From NCBI RefSeq assembly GCF_001610875.1, contig NZ_CP011272.1:3143988-3207987 (forward strand): a stretch of DNA of 64,000 bases, written 5' to 3'. A program made the translations under genes and the position numbers. Positions 17,703-26,900 of the stretch are shown piece by piece. The notes under the pieces are model-generated. The model was not told the origin of the DNA. It saw only the letters and a list, made by a program, of their open reading frames with translations, and did not search any database. Position 1 is the first letter of the stretch. The number at the start of each line of letters is the position of its first letter. This DNA comes from Pirellula sp. SH-Sr6A. Its GTDB lineage: Bacteria; Planctomycetota; Planctomycetia; Pirellulales; Pirellulaceae.

Positions 17703-17736
17703 ACGGGGCGCTATGGAAAATGTCCATGCGCCCCGT
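17703..17736 (-). terminator. hairpin after gltD
   Basis: ACGGGGCGC (17703-17711) pairs perfectly with GCGCCCCGT (17728-17736), and an inner ATGG/CCAT pair extends the stem after a one-base bulge. It lies 36 bp beyond the gltD stop. On the minus strand it is followed only by a short T-run (TTTCC), so it may end transcription weakly or protect the 3' end of the mRNA. Confidence 0.6.
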
Positions 17737-17771
17737 GCAATGATGATTGGATGCTACGCAAGAGCATTCGC

Positions 17772-19274
17772 TTAGGTCGTCGAGACGAGAGCCGAGCCCA
17801 TGGTGAGGCCTGGGGCTGGGAGGGTGCTGTGGCCTCGCAGATAAATATCGATGGCGCGTGCGGCACCTCGACCTTCATTGATCGCCCAAACCACCAACGA
17901 CTGGCCTCGACGGCAGTCGCCTGCCGCGAAGACACCCGGAATGGAAGTCGTAAACTTGCCGTGCTCGGCCTTGTAGTTGGAACGCGGATCCAGCTCCAGT
18001 CCTAGGACCTCGCTGACGTAGTGCTCAGGCCCTAGGAAGCCCATCGCGAGGAGTACCAAGTCGGCACCGATGACCTCTTCGCTCCCCGCAACCTCTTCCA
18101 TCGTGAACTTGCCATCCTTCTTCACCCACTGAACGCGGACCGTCTTGATCCCGGTGACATTTCCCTTGCCATCGTCGATGAACTCTTTGCTCAAGATGCA
18201 ATATTCGCGAGGATCATTACCGAATTTGAACACCGCCTCTTCGTGACCGTAGTCACTGCGGAAAATGCGTGGCCATTGCGGCCAAGGATTATCCGGTGCT
18301 CGGCTCTCGGGTGGCTTGTCTAGCAATTCGAAATTCACCAGCTCGCTGCAACCATGTCGCAAACTGGTTCCGATGCAGTCGCAACCGGTGTCTCCACCGC
18401 CAATAACAACAACTCGCTTGCCCTTTGCAGAAATAAACTTTCCATCCGCATGCTGGCTATCGAGCAAGCTCGCGGTGTTGGCACTCAGGAACTCCATCGC
18501 AAAGTGAACACCCTTTAACTGCCGACCTGGGATTGGCAAATCGCGAGGCTTGGTCGCACCCGTCGCCAAAAGCACCGCATGGTTCTCTGCCATCAATTGC
18601 TTTGGATCGACCGTGCGACCGACATCCGCCTTGGTCACAAACTTGACCCCCTCGGCAGCCATCAGATCCAGTCGCCTTTGGACGACGTTCTTGTCCAGCT
18701 TCATGTTGGGAATGCCATAAGTGAGGAGCCCACCGATCCGATCGGATCGCTCGTACACGGTGACGGTGTGCCCCACTTTGTTCAACTGATCGGCAGCCGC
18801 CAACCCAGCGGGACCGCTACCAATGATGGCGACGCTCTTCCCTGTGCGAGTCTCGGGTGGCTTTGGATGAATCCAACCTTCTGCATATCCGCGATCGATA
18901 ATCGCGTTCTCAATGTTCTTGATCGTTACCGGTGGATTGGTGATTCCCAATACGCAAGCTCCTTCGCAGGGAGCTGGACACACCCGACCGGTGAACTCCG
19001 GAAAGTTGTTTGTCTTGTGCAATCGATCGAGCGCGTCTTTCCATCGGCCGTTGTAAACCAAGTCATTCCATTCGGGAATCAAGTTATCGATGGGACAACC
19101 GGTCGCGGACTGGCAAAACGGAACACCGCAATCCATGCATCGAGCACCTTGGGTTCGCAACTGCTGTTCATCGGGATCGGTATAGATCTCGCCGTAATCT
19201 TTCAACCGAACAACTGGCAATCGCCACTCTACCTTTTTGCGATCGAACTCTTTAAAACCGGTTGGCTTGCCCAT
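17772..19274 (-). CDS. gltD: glutamate synthase, small (beta) subunit
   Basis: A 500-residue FAD/NADPH-dependent subunit that passes electrons to the large subunit for conversion of glutamine plus 2-oxoglutarate into two glutamates. The N-terminal iron-sulfur cysteines are C46, C49, C54 and C60 (CMDCGVPFC), with a second cluster in [12 protein letters not shown]. The FAD Rossmann motif is [13 protein letters not shown] at about 150-162, and the NADPH motif is [12 protein letters not shown]. Length is slightly above the usual 470-490. It follows gltB by 103 bp on the same strand. Confidence 0.96.
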   Translation of the reverse strand: MGKPTGFKEFDRKKVEWRLPVVRLKDYGEIYTDPDEQQLRTQGARCMDCGVPFCQSATGCPIDNLIPEWNDLVYNGRWKDALDRLHKTNNFPEFTGRVCPAPCEGACVLGITNPPVTIKNIENAIIDRGYAEGWIHPKPPETRTGKSVAIIGSGPAGLAAADQLNKVGHTVTVYERSDRIGGLLTYGIPNMKLDKNVVQRRLDLMAAEGVKFVTKADVGRTVDPKQLMAENHAVLLATGATKPRDLPIPGRQLKGVHFAMEFLSANTASLLDSQHADGKFISAKGKRVVVIGGGDTGCDCIGTSLRHGCSELVNFELLDKPPESRAPDNPWPQWPRIFRSDYGHEEAVFKFGNDPREYCILSKEFIDDGKGNVTGIKTVRVQWVKKDGKFTMEEVAGSEEVIGADLVLLAMGFLGPEHYVSEVLGLELDPRSNYKAEHGKFTTSIPGVFAAGDCRRGQSLVVWAINEGRGAARAIDIYLRGHSTLPAPGLTMGSALVSTT

Positions 19275-19377
19275 GCTTCTCTTACTCTCGTATCGGATGT
19301 TGTCTTCGTGTTGGGATCGGCAAGGCTCGCATCAAACGAGCCTCGCCTCGATTCATCGAACTAAACGGTGCACCGAA

Positions 19378-22300
19378 CTAGGCCTTCGCCATCTCTCGTT
19401 TGCTTTGTTTCATTTCGTTCAAGACTCGTTTGTAATCAGTTGGCATCACCTTGACGAATCGGCGAATGCTACTGGACCAATCGCTTAGCAACGCTGCGGC
19501 TACCGTCGAGCGGGTAAGCTCCGCATGCTTGGAGATCATCGCATGAAGTTCCGCGATGTCTTCATCCTCTTCGAGGGTCTCCAACTCAACGGTTCCCAGA
19601 TTGCATTGAATACGGAATGCTTCCATATCGGCGAGAACGTAAGCGATCCCTCCGCTCATCCCCGCTGCAAAGTTGCGACCGGTCGGCCCGAGAATCGCCA
19701 CGCGCCCTCCGGTCATGTATTCGCAACCATGGTCGCCGACCCCTTCAATCACGGCCTTGCATCCGGAGTTTCGAACAGCAAATCGTTCTGCCGCTCGCCC
19801 ACGGATAAAGATTTCACCGCTGGTCGCACCATAAAGGCACACGTTTCCAACAATGATGTTCTCTTCCGGCTTGAAGGAAACAGCTCGATCGGGGTAGAGA
19901 ATGATCCGACCACCGGAAAGCCCTTTACCGACATAGTCGTTGGCATCGCCTTCGAGTTCCAACGTCACGCCATGGGCCAAGAACGCACCGAAGCTCTGAC
20001 CTGCTGCCCCTCGGAAGCGAATACGGATCGTATCGGTTGGCAATCCCTTTTGGCCATGCACCTTGGCAATCTCGTTGCTCAAGATCGTCCCGACCGTTCG
20101 GTTGATGTTGATGATCGGCAACTCAAATCGAACCGGTTTGACCTTCTCAATGGCTTCGCGGCAGCGTGGCAAGATCTGGGTCAAGTCGAGCGACTTCTCC
20201 AAACCATGATCCTGCTTGTCCACGCAACGAACTTGGACATCCTCGCTCGGTTTCTTGGCAGGTGCCAAGATAGGCGTCAAATCCAATCCGTCCGCCTTCC
20301 AATGCTTGATCGCGGCATCGACTCGCAAGAACTCGGTTCGGCCAATCATTTCATCAATTCTTCGGAACCCGAGCGACGCCATAATCTCGCGAGCATCTTC
20401 GGCCACCATGAACAAATAGTTCACGACATGCTCCGGCTTGCCCGCGAACTTGGCTCGTAACTCAGGATCCTGGGTCGCAATTCCAACCGGGCAAGTGTTC
20501 AAATGGCACTTGCGCATCATGATGCACCCGAGGGTGATGAGCGGTGCCGTAGCAAATCCAAACTCTTCGGCTCCGAGCAACGCTGCGATGATAACATCGC
20601 GGCCCGTTTTCAGTCCGCCGTCTGTCTGCAGCGTCACGCGACTTCGCAAATTGTTCAGCACAAGCGTTTGATGCGTTTCAGCGATTCCGAGCTCCCATGG
20701 AAGCCCCGCGTGCTTGATACTCGTCAACGGAGATGCGCCCGTTCCCCCCGTATCACCGGAAATCAAAATGTGATCCGCGTGCGCTTTAGCAACCCCCGAC
20801 GCGACCACTCCGACGCCGACTTCGCTCACCAGCTTCACGCTCACGCGGGCTGCACGGTTGCTATTCTTCAAGTCGTGAATAAGCTGAGCCAAGTCCTCGA
20901 TCGAGTAGATATCGTGGTGGGGTGGGGGGCTGATCAATCCCACGCCCGGGGTGCTGTAGCGAATGCGGGCGATGTAGTTATCGACCTTTTTGCCTGGGAG
21001 CTCTCCCCCTTCACCCGGCTTCGCACCTTGCGAAATCTTGATCTGAATCTCGTCGGCGTTGGTCAGGTATTCAATCGTAACACCAAACCGCCCCGAAGCG
21101 ACTTGCTTGATAGCCGAACGCTTGCTGTCTCCGTTAGGAAGGGGCTGGAATCGGACGGGATCTTCACCCCCTTCACCCGTGTTGCTCTTGCCACCCAATC
21201 GGTTCATGGCGATCGCAAGGGTTTCGTGTGCTTCGGAACTGATCGACCCGAGACTCATCGCGCCGGTGCAGAATCGTTTCACGATTTCCTTCGCAGGCTC
21301 TACTTCCTCGATGGGAATGGGTCCGGTTCCGGCTCCGGCATTGAACTCGATGAGACCTCGCAGTGCGTATCGCATCTTCGCATCTTTGTTGATGTGATCG
21401 GCGAAGCGCCGGTAAGCATTCTTGTCACCCGCTCGCGCTGCGACTTGGATATCCGAAATCGCCGCAGGATCCCAGCCGTGTCGCTCCCCTTCGGCTCTCC
21501 AGTGGAATTCACCGACGTTGGCCAGCATGGGCAATGCGTCGGATTTGCTCTCTGGGTAAGCCAACGCGTGGCGTCTCATCGTCTCTTCGGCCAAGACATC
21601 GAACGAGCAGCCTTGGATCCGGCTATTGGTTCCCGCAAAGCAACGCCCGATGACTTCGTCTTGCAAGCCGAGGGCTTCGAAAATCTGAGCTCCTTTGTAG
21701 CTGGCCAAGGTACTGATGCCCATCTTGGCCATCACCTTGAGCATGCCCTTTGCAACCGCCTTGCGATACATCGCGACGATCTTGTCGTCATCCATCCCTT
21801 GAAGCAACCCATCGCGGCTTGCTTGCCATAAGGACTCGAACGCCAGGTACGGATTGATCGCATCGGCGCCGTATCCGACGAGCAAGCAATGATGATGGAC
21901 CTCTCTCGCTTCTCCCGTTTCCAGCACAATACCGATTCGAGTCCGCTTCGCGGCGCGAACCAAGTGGTGGTGGACCGAGCCGCATGCGAGCAAGCTACTG
22001 ATGGCCACGCGATGCTCTCCGATGGATCGATCGCTGAGAACGACCATCGTGAAGCCCTCGTCGATTGCCTTCTCCGCTTCCGAGCAGATCCGATCCAACG
22101 TCTCGAGAAGTCCTGCCTTGCCTCGAGCTCGATCGTAGGTGATGTCGATCGTCTTGGTTTTCCAACCGCGATGGGTCATGTGCTGGATCGCAGCCAACTC
22201 TTCGTTGGTGAGAATCGGATGAGGGATCAGCAACCGTTCGCAGTGGGCCGGAGTCGCATCGAGCAAATTCTCTTCGGGGCCGACGTAGCACTCGAGGGAC

Positions 22301-23937
22301 ATGATGACATCCTCGCGAATCGAATCGATCGCAGGGTTGGTCACCTGAGCAAAGAGCTGCTTGAAATAGTCATAGACCAAACGCGGTTGGTCGCTCAAGC
22401 ATGCGAGCGCGGAGTCGTTCCCCATCGAACCGATCGGATCGACTTGATTCTGAATCATCGGCAGCAGCATGAACTGCATCGTCTCGATCGTATAACCGAA
22501 GGCCTGCATGCGAGGGAGCAAGGACTCGGGGTAGAAGCCATGGGGCTCTTTGTCGGCGGACAAGTCACCCAGGGTGATACGCTTCTCTTGCAACCAATCC
22601 TTGTAAGGCTCGGACTTGGCAAACTTCTCCTTGAGTTCCTTGTCCGGAACCAGACGTCCCTCTTCGAAATTGATCAGGAACATACGGCCGGGCTGGAGAC
22701 GTCCTTTTTCCTTGACGATCGATGGCTCGACAGGGAGGACACCGACTTCGCTCGCCATGATGACCCGATCATCGGTAGTCAAGTAGTACCGGCTCGGACG
22801 CAGCCCGTTTCGGTCCAGTGTGGCACCGATGGTTTGACCGTCGGTGAAGACGATCGACGCAGGGCCATCCCAGGGCTCCATCATGCAGCTAAAGAACTCG
22901 TACATCGCTCGCTTCTCGGGCGACATGGTCTCGTGCTTTTGCCAAGCCTCAGGGACCATCATCATCATCGCTTCCTGCAACGTTCGGCCGTTCAGGAGCA
23001 AGAACTCCAGCACGTTGTCGAAGGTCCCCGAGTCGCTGCAGTGGGGCTCGACGACGGGAAAAAGCTTCTTCAACTCGTCGCCAAACAACTCGCTCGCTGC
23101 GTTCCCCTCGCGCGCTCGCATCCAGTTGATATTCCCACGCAACGTGTTGATCTCACCGTTATGGCTCATAAAGCGAAGCGGTTGAGCACGATCCCAGCTT
23201 GGGAATGTGTTGGTGGAAAATCGCGAGTGGACCATCGCGAGGTGCGTTTCGAAATCGGGATCCGACAGGTCCAAATAATAGGGAACGACCTGCGCGGGAG
23301 TGAGCATTCCCTTGTAGATCAGTGTTCGAGTCGAAAGGGAGGAAACATAGAACAGAGTCGCCTGCTTCAGATTCGAATCCCCTCGCAACTTGTGGCTCGC
23401 CTGCTTGCGAATCAAGTAAAGCTTGCGCTCGAATTCGAGGTTGGACAGACCCTTTGCAGCCGCGATGTAAACCTGCTCAATCTTCGGTTCGGCCAATCGT
23501 GCCGTTGGTCCGATATCGGCAAAGTCAGTGGCTTGGGGAACTTCGCGCCATCCGAGCAGCGTCTGCCCTTCGGCTGCGATCAGTTCGTTGAATACTTTGC
23601 GGCAGTGCTCGCGTTCTGTTTCGTCCTTGGGGAAGAAGATATTCCCGACCGAGTAGAAACCGACCTGTGGAAGCTCGACATCGAATTCTTCCTTTGCAAT
23701 TCGTCGCACGAACTTGTCCGGCATACCGACCAGAATCCCGGCACCGTCCCCTGTGTTGGCTTCGCATCCGCACGCCCCGCGGTGATCCATGTTTTTCAGG
23801 ATGGTGTCCGCATCGACGACGATTTGGTGGCTCGGTTGGCCCTTGATGTGCGCGACAAAGCCGACACCACATGAATCCTTCTCGAGTTCAGGATCGTAGA
23901 GACCATTCTTTTCTGGGAAGCCAAAAGGTGCGTTCAT
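19378..23937 (-). CDS. gltB: glutamate synthase, large (alpha) subunit
   Basis: A 1519-residue protein of full family length. The class II glutaminase nucleophile is C23 in EKDSCGVGF, implying removal of a 22-residue propeptide. Other landmarks are the glutaminase motifs RFSTNTFPSW and NGEINTLRGN, the synthase domain with GEGGEDP, SQGAKPGEGGELPG, SGDTGGTGASP, the iron-sulfur cysteines in CIMMRKCHLNTCPVG, and the C-terminal GXGXG beta-helix domain (GKGLSGGRIILYP). The enzyme is the main ammonia-assimilation route together with glutamine synthetase. It is flanked upstream, on the same strand, by a LysR-type regulator. Confidence 0.97.
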   Translation of the reverse strand: MNAPFGFPEKNGLYDPELEKDSCGVGFVAHIKGQPSHQIVVDADTILKNMDHRGACGCEANTGDGAGILVGMPDKFVRRIAKEEFDVELPQVGFYSVGNIFFPKDETEREHCRKVFNELIAAEGQTLLGWREVPQATDFADIGPTARLAEPKIEQVYIAAAKGLSNLEFERKLYLIRKQASHKLRGDSNLKQATLFYVSSLSTRTLIYKGMLTPAQVVPYYLDLSDPDFETHLAMVHSRFSTNTFPSWDRAQPLRFMSHNGEINTLRGNINWMRAREGNAASELFGDELKKLFPVVEPHCSDSGTFDNVLEFLLLNGRTLQEAMMMMVPEAWQKHETMSPEKRAMYEFFSCMMEPWDGPASIVFTDGQTIGATLDRNGLRPSRYYLTTDDRVIMASEVGVLPVEPSIVKEKGRLQPGRMFLINFEEGRLVPDKELKEKFAKSEPYKDWLQEKRITLGDLSADKEPHGFYPESLLPRMQAFGYTIETMQFMLLPMIQNQVDPIGSMGNDSALACLSDQPRLVYDYFKQLFAQVTNPAIDSIREDVIMSLECYVGPEENLLDATPAHCERLLIPHPILTNEELAAIQHMTHRGWKTKTIDITYDRARGKAGLLETLDRICSEAEKAIDEGFTMVVLSDRSIGEHRVAISSLLACGSVHHHLVRAAKRTRIGIVLETGEAREVHHHCLLVGYGADAINPYLAFESLWQASRDGLLQGMDDDKIVAMYRKAVAKGMLKVMAKMGISTLASYKGAQIFEALGLQDEVIGRCFAGTNSRIQGCSFDVLAEETMRRHALAYPESKSDALPMLANVGEFHWRAEGERHGWDPAAISDIQVAARAGDKNAYRRFADHINKDAKMRYALRGLIEFNAGAGTGPIPIEEVEPAKEIVKRFCTGAMSLGSISSEAHETLAIAMNRLGGKSNTGEGGEDPVRFQPLPNGDSKRSAIKQVASGRFGVTIEYLTNADEIQIKISQGAKPGEGGELPGKKVDNYIARIRYSTPGVGLISPPPHHDIYSIEDLAQLIHDLKNSNRAARVSVKLVSEVGVGVVASGVAKAHADHILISGDTGGTGASPLTSIKHAGLPWELGIAETHQTLVLNNLRSRVTLQTDGGLKTGRDVIIAALLGAEEFGFATAPLITLGCIMMRKCHLNTCPVGIATQDPELRAKFAGKPEHVVNYLFMVAEDAREIMASLGFRRIDEMIGRTEFLRVDAAIKHWKADGLDLTPILAPAKKPSEDVQVRCVDKQDHGLEKSLDLTQILPRCREAIEKVKPVRFELPIININRTVGTILSNEIAKVHGQKGLPTDTIRIRFRGAAGQSFGAFLAHGVTLELEGDANDYVGKGLSGGRIILYPDRAVSFKPEENIIVGNVCLYGATSGEIFIRGRAAERFAVRNSGCKAVIEGVGDHGCEYMTGGRVAILGPTGRNFAAGMSGGIAYVLADMEAFRIQCNLGTVELETLEEDEDIAELHAMISKHAELTRSTVAAALLSDWSSSIRRFVKVMPTDYKRVLNEMKQSKREMAKA

Positions 23938-24046
23938 GTGTCGTGTGCCTATCTAGTGGAAAGAGTGGTTCGAGGTGAGTCACCGCCATCCAAGGAGAGC
24001 AGTGATAAGGGGTGGCGGTTCATTGCGAGTTCGCCCGACGCATGAA

Positions 24047-24982
24047 TCAAGAAGCTTGCGCCCGAGCATCCGCCGTTACATCGGTTGAATCATCCTGATC
24101 CCACACCCGATTCTTCATGACCAAGTCCATGAAATTGCGGGCCGCTCGACTCATCGACACATCCCGTCGCTGGATAATTCCAAGCGGTCGAGTCAGTTCG
24201 AGCCCCTCGCATTCGATCATCGTCAGCGACCCTGCAGCAAGCTCGCTGGCAACCGTAAGTTTCGGTAGAAATGCAACACCGCTGTTCACAATAGCGGCAT
24301 GCTTTACCGAATCGATATTATCCAATTCAACCACCACGCGCATCGTCACGCCGAGAGCCCGAAGCTCTTTGTCGATCTCTTGACGGATACGCAGGTTGCT
24401 CGCAAAGGCGACCAAGCCAACCTGAGAGAGCGCCTGCGGGGAAATCTTCCCCATCGACGCCAATCGGTGACGAGGTGACGCGACCAATACCATCGGCTCA
24501 TGGCGCCACAACGTCGTTTGCAACGTCGCATGATTGACATCGGGATAACTCACCATCCCAAAGTCAACCGTTCCCTGCTCGACCATCCGATAAACCTCGT
24601 GCGGGTGAGCCAATTGGTAGGCGAACGTCGCGGAGGGAAACGCCTTCTCGAATCGCTCCTCCAAAACCGGGAGATAGCTCAATCCCATCGAATAAATCGA
24701 CGCGACCACGACGTGCCCCGTCACTTCGCCCGAATCGCTTCCTCCCAAACGGACTTCGTCCACCAAGGCATCGAACTGGCGAAGCACGCCGGCAAGTCCG
24801 TCGTAGAACTTCTGCCCCTCGGCCGTTAATACAAAAGGTCGCTTGGAGCGGTCGATCAACCGCACGGATAAAAAGTCCTCCAAATGCTGAACGCTTTGAC
24901 TCGCAGCGCTCTGCGTCATCCCATGTTCGACCGCGGCGTGTGAGAAGCTACGCTTACGCACCACGTCGTAAAACACTTTCAA
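24047..24982 (-). CDS. LysR-family transcriptional regulator, probably of gltBD
   Basis: A 311-residue LTTR with an N-terminal winged helix-turn-helix (SFSHAAVEHGMTQSAASQSVQHLED) and a substrate-binding domain. The placement 109 bp before gltB on the same strand suggests it controls glutamate synthase, as GltC does in Bacillus (there divergent). The start is uncertain: TTG at 24982 gives KVFYDVV immediately, while the conserved family N-terminus seems to extend a few residues further (IRSLKVFYDVV) with an ATT at 24991 as the only nearby alternative. A perfect dyad at 25032-25061 lies 50-80 bp upstream and may be its own operator. Confidence 0.85.
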   Translation of the reverse strand: MKVFYDVVRKRSFSHAAVEHGMTQSAASQSVQHLEDFLSVRLIDRSKRPFVLTAEGQKFYDGLAGVLRQFDALVDEVRLGGSDSGEVTGHVVVASIYSMGLSYLPVLEERFEKAFPSATFAYQLAHPHEVYRMVEQGTVDFGMVSYPDVNHATLQTTLWRHEPMVLVASPRHRLASMGKISPQALSQVGLVAFASNLRIRQEIDKELRALGVTMRVVVELDNIDSVKHAAIVNSGVAFLPKLTVASELAAGSLTMIECEGLELTRPLGIIQRRDVSMSRAARNFMDLVMKNRVWDQDDSTDVTADARAQAS

Positions 24983-25410
24983 GGAGCGAATGTGGACTGC
25001 CCCATGCGTGCTAGCGGCTCTTCTATTATTTTTGTTAATGGCAAAACTCCTCTATTAACAACCACGATCGGAGTTTATCGCCATCACGCATGACCGTCAA
25101 GAATTAAAATTAAGAACTTTTACTCTCGACAAATGGTATTAGATTTACAAATAACAATGAGCCAACTATCAGCTTCAGCGCGAAATGGAACTGTTTCCTT
25201 TCGTTACAGCCAGGCCAGGGGAATTTCGGCCCCTTTAACTTTTGCGTTCGAACGGACAAGTGGGTGCAAATCCCGGTTTACGCTTCGGTCCGTACTCACG
25301 AAAATTCCCATTTTCTTCATCGCCCTGCTATTCTATTTTGGCCGTGTGGGAACTTTTTCCGGCTGTGCACACTCGGAGGAGTTGAACTACTCAATCTCCT
25401 TGGTGAAATC
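24983..25410. other. AT-rich region between lysR and the anti-sigma-like gene
   Basis: About 430 bp lie between these divergent genes. Besides the dyad at 25032-25061 the DNA is AT-rich up to about 25160 and should hold both promoters. A 93-codon open frame (25133-25414) runs up to the anti-sigma start and its stop overlaps that start as ATGA, but its product is not recognisable and I do not call it a gene. Confidence 0.4.
25032..25061. promoter_or_regulatory. LysR-type dyad: TTGTTAAT-N14-ATTAACAA
   Basis: Two perfectly complementary 8-bp arms, TTGTTAAT (25032-25039) and ATTAACAA (25054-25061), are separated by 14 bp. The site lies upstream of the LysR gene in an AT-rich patch. LysR regulators usually bind interrupted dyads near their own promoter, so autoregulation is a reasonable inference. 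Confidence 0.55.
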
Positions 25411-26775
25411 ATGAATCCTCAACCTCCAGACAACCACGAACTGCTCAGCGGCATGCTGGATGGGGAGTTGTCTGGCGCCGATGCGCGTCGGATCGAGCAA
25501 GCGATGCGCGAGGATCCGTCGCTGCATGACCGTCTCGAAGAACTCACCGCGATGCGGTCGTCTCTGTTGCGGGGGCGTCCGACCGGTAGATTATCCAAGT
25601 CTTTTGCTTCGCAGGTCGTAGCTGCTGCCCAACAGCGGGCCGCCTCCATGGACTTGGACGCGCCGCATTGGATTCCTTTATCCCACGATTCCGTCGATGC
25701 GCACGGGATCGGCGCAGGGGCGAGGGTCAAATCAGAGCTTTCGTATCGTCAACGCATGTGGATCCCGCTCGGGGCCCTCGTTTCGGCTTGCGCTATCGCC
25801 TTGTTTGCCTTCCTCACGCTCCCTAGGCCGGAGCCGCATCCGATTGCCGATCTTCCACCGTTCAGCGATCGCGTTGATCCAAACCAACCGTCCGCGCCCC
25901 TCGACACTCCCGTAGGGCCAGCAGTCCTTGACGTTCCAGCGAACGCAGTCGCCACCAATTCTGGGTCTCCGACCGTCCCCGTTCCGGCCGTTCCCATAGA
26001 TAGCGAGATTTCCGCTCCTCGCGACAGCTCCTCGCTGCCCAACCGCACCGATCTGCAGATGGCGGAATCATCGGCGACACCTGCATCAGAGAAGGTGAAG
26101 GTGGAGGACGCCGAGAGGGTGAAGATCGATAGTCAGCTCGCCACCCAAAACCAATCGCCGCGGATCGACACCTCTTCGATGGCCAGCGCAGGAGCGAACA
26201 AAGAGTCGCAGACCTCGTCTTCGTCGAGCGATGCGAGCAAGGCTCCTTTTATGTTGATGGTGGTATCGGTTTCGATAGACCGCGTGGCTCGCGAGAACAA
26301 CGCGTTGAACCGGATCTTGAACGAACATGGAATCGCCTCGGTGGAGGATCTTGCACTCTCTCCCGAGCAGCTCGCCGCGCTTCTATCAACGGGTATGGCA
26401 GGTTCGGTAAGCCAAAACGGTGCTGGAGTCTATTTCCTCAAGGGCTACGCCAAGAGCTTGTCGAGCGCTCTGGATGACATATGTTCTCAGTACAAGGATT
26501 TCCCGGAGTTCGGACTCAATATCGCCATGGATGATTCCGCGAAAGCATTGATCGATCAACTCGACGGCATCCAAGTCGCTGCCAACAGAGGGGTCGCAAG
26601 AAGGCTTGCTGCAGAGACTCCCGATGGCCTCGTTTCCCGTTTCGCTCCTGGCGCTAAGCGTTCTGCACCGCTGTCGGACAAGCGACGCGAAGAGTTCCGC
26701 TCACAGGCTGCACTGCCAAAATTGGATTTAAATCCCATCTCCCATTTGCTGTTGATCGTTCGAGACGCGGAATAG
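25411..26775 (+). CDS. anti-sigma-factor-like membrane protein
   Basis: A 454-residue protein. The N-terminal 45 residues (ELLSGMLDGELSGADARRIE and the following helix) match the RseA/zinc-finger-like anti-sigma domain, without the HxxxCxxC zinc ligands. A single membrane segment lies at about 120-140 (PLGALVSACAIALFAFLTL), followed by a proline/serine-rich linker. The C-terminal domain (MLMVVSVSIDRVARENNALN onwards, about 285-400) is like those seen in planctomycete anti-sigma proteins. Such proteins hold an ECF sigma factor at the membrane, but no sigma gene is adjacent. The ATG at 25411 was chosen because the anti-sigma domain starts at once; the frame is open further upstream. Confidence 0.7.
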   Translation: MNPQPPDNHELLSGMLDGELSGADARRIEQAMREDPSLHDRLEELTAMRSSLLRGRPTGRLSKSFASQVVAAAQQRAASMDLDAPHWIPLSHDSVDAHGIGAGARVKSELSYRQRMWIPLGALVSACAIALFAFLTLPRPEPHPIADLPPFSDRVDPNQPSAPLDTPVGPAVLDVPANAVATNSGSPTVPVPAVPIDSEISAPRDSSSLPNRTDLQMAESSATPASEKVKVEDAERVKIDSQLATQNQSPRIDTSSMASAGANKESQTSSSSSDASKAPFMLMVVSVSIDRVARENNALNRILNEHGIASVEDLALSPEQLAALLSTGMAGSVSQNGAGVYFLKGYAKSLSSALDDICSQYKDFPEFGLNIAMDDSAKALIDQLDGIQVAANRGVARRLAAETPDGLVSRFAPGAKRSAPLSDKRREEFRSQAALPKLDLNPISHLLLIVRDAE

Positions 26776-26900
26776 GTATCGGATCGCGCTGGTGGATCGC
26801 GTTGGGGGGTGGGATCGCGAGGAAACCGAGCCCCAGCAGCGGACCCAGGCTGTACCGAGTACTATAGTTGGGCGACTCTTTCCCTCCCAACAGGCTCTCT

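Noticed and set aside
21889-23874. Long 661-codon plus-strand frame opposite gltB, and a 442-codon one at 20503-21831
   Set aside because: Both are antisense shadows of gltB, which is fully conserved on the minus strand; the predicted proteins have no domain and typical antisense composition.
25133-25414. 93-codon frame overlapping the anti-sigma start as ATGA
   Set aside because: Its position would suit a sigma factor, but the sequence has no sigma motifs and no ribosome site was seen; the overlap seems accidental.
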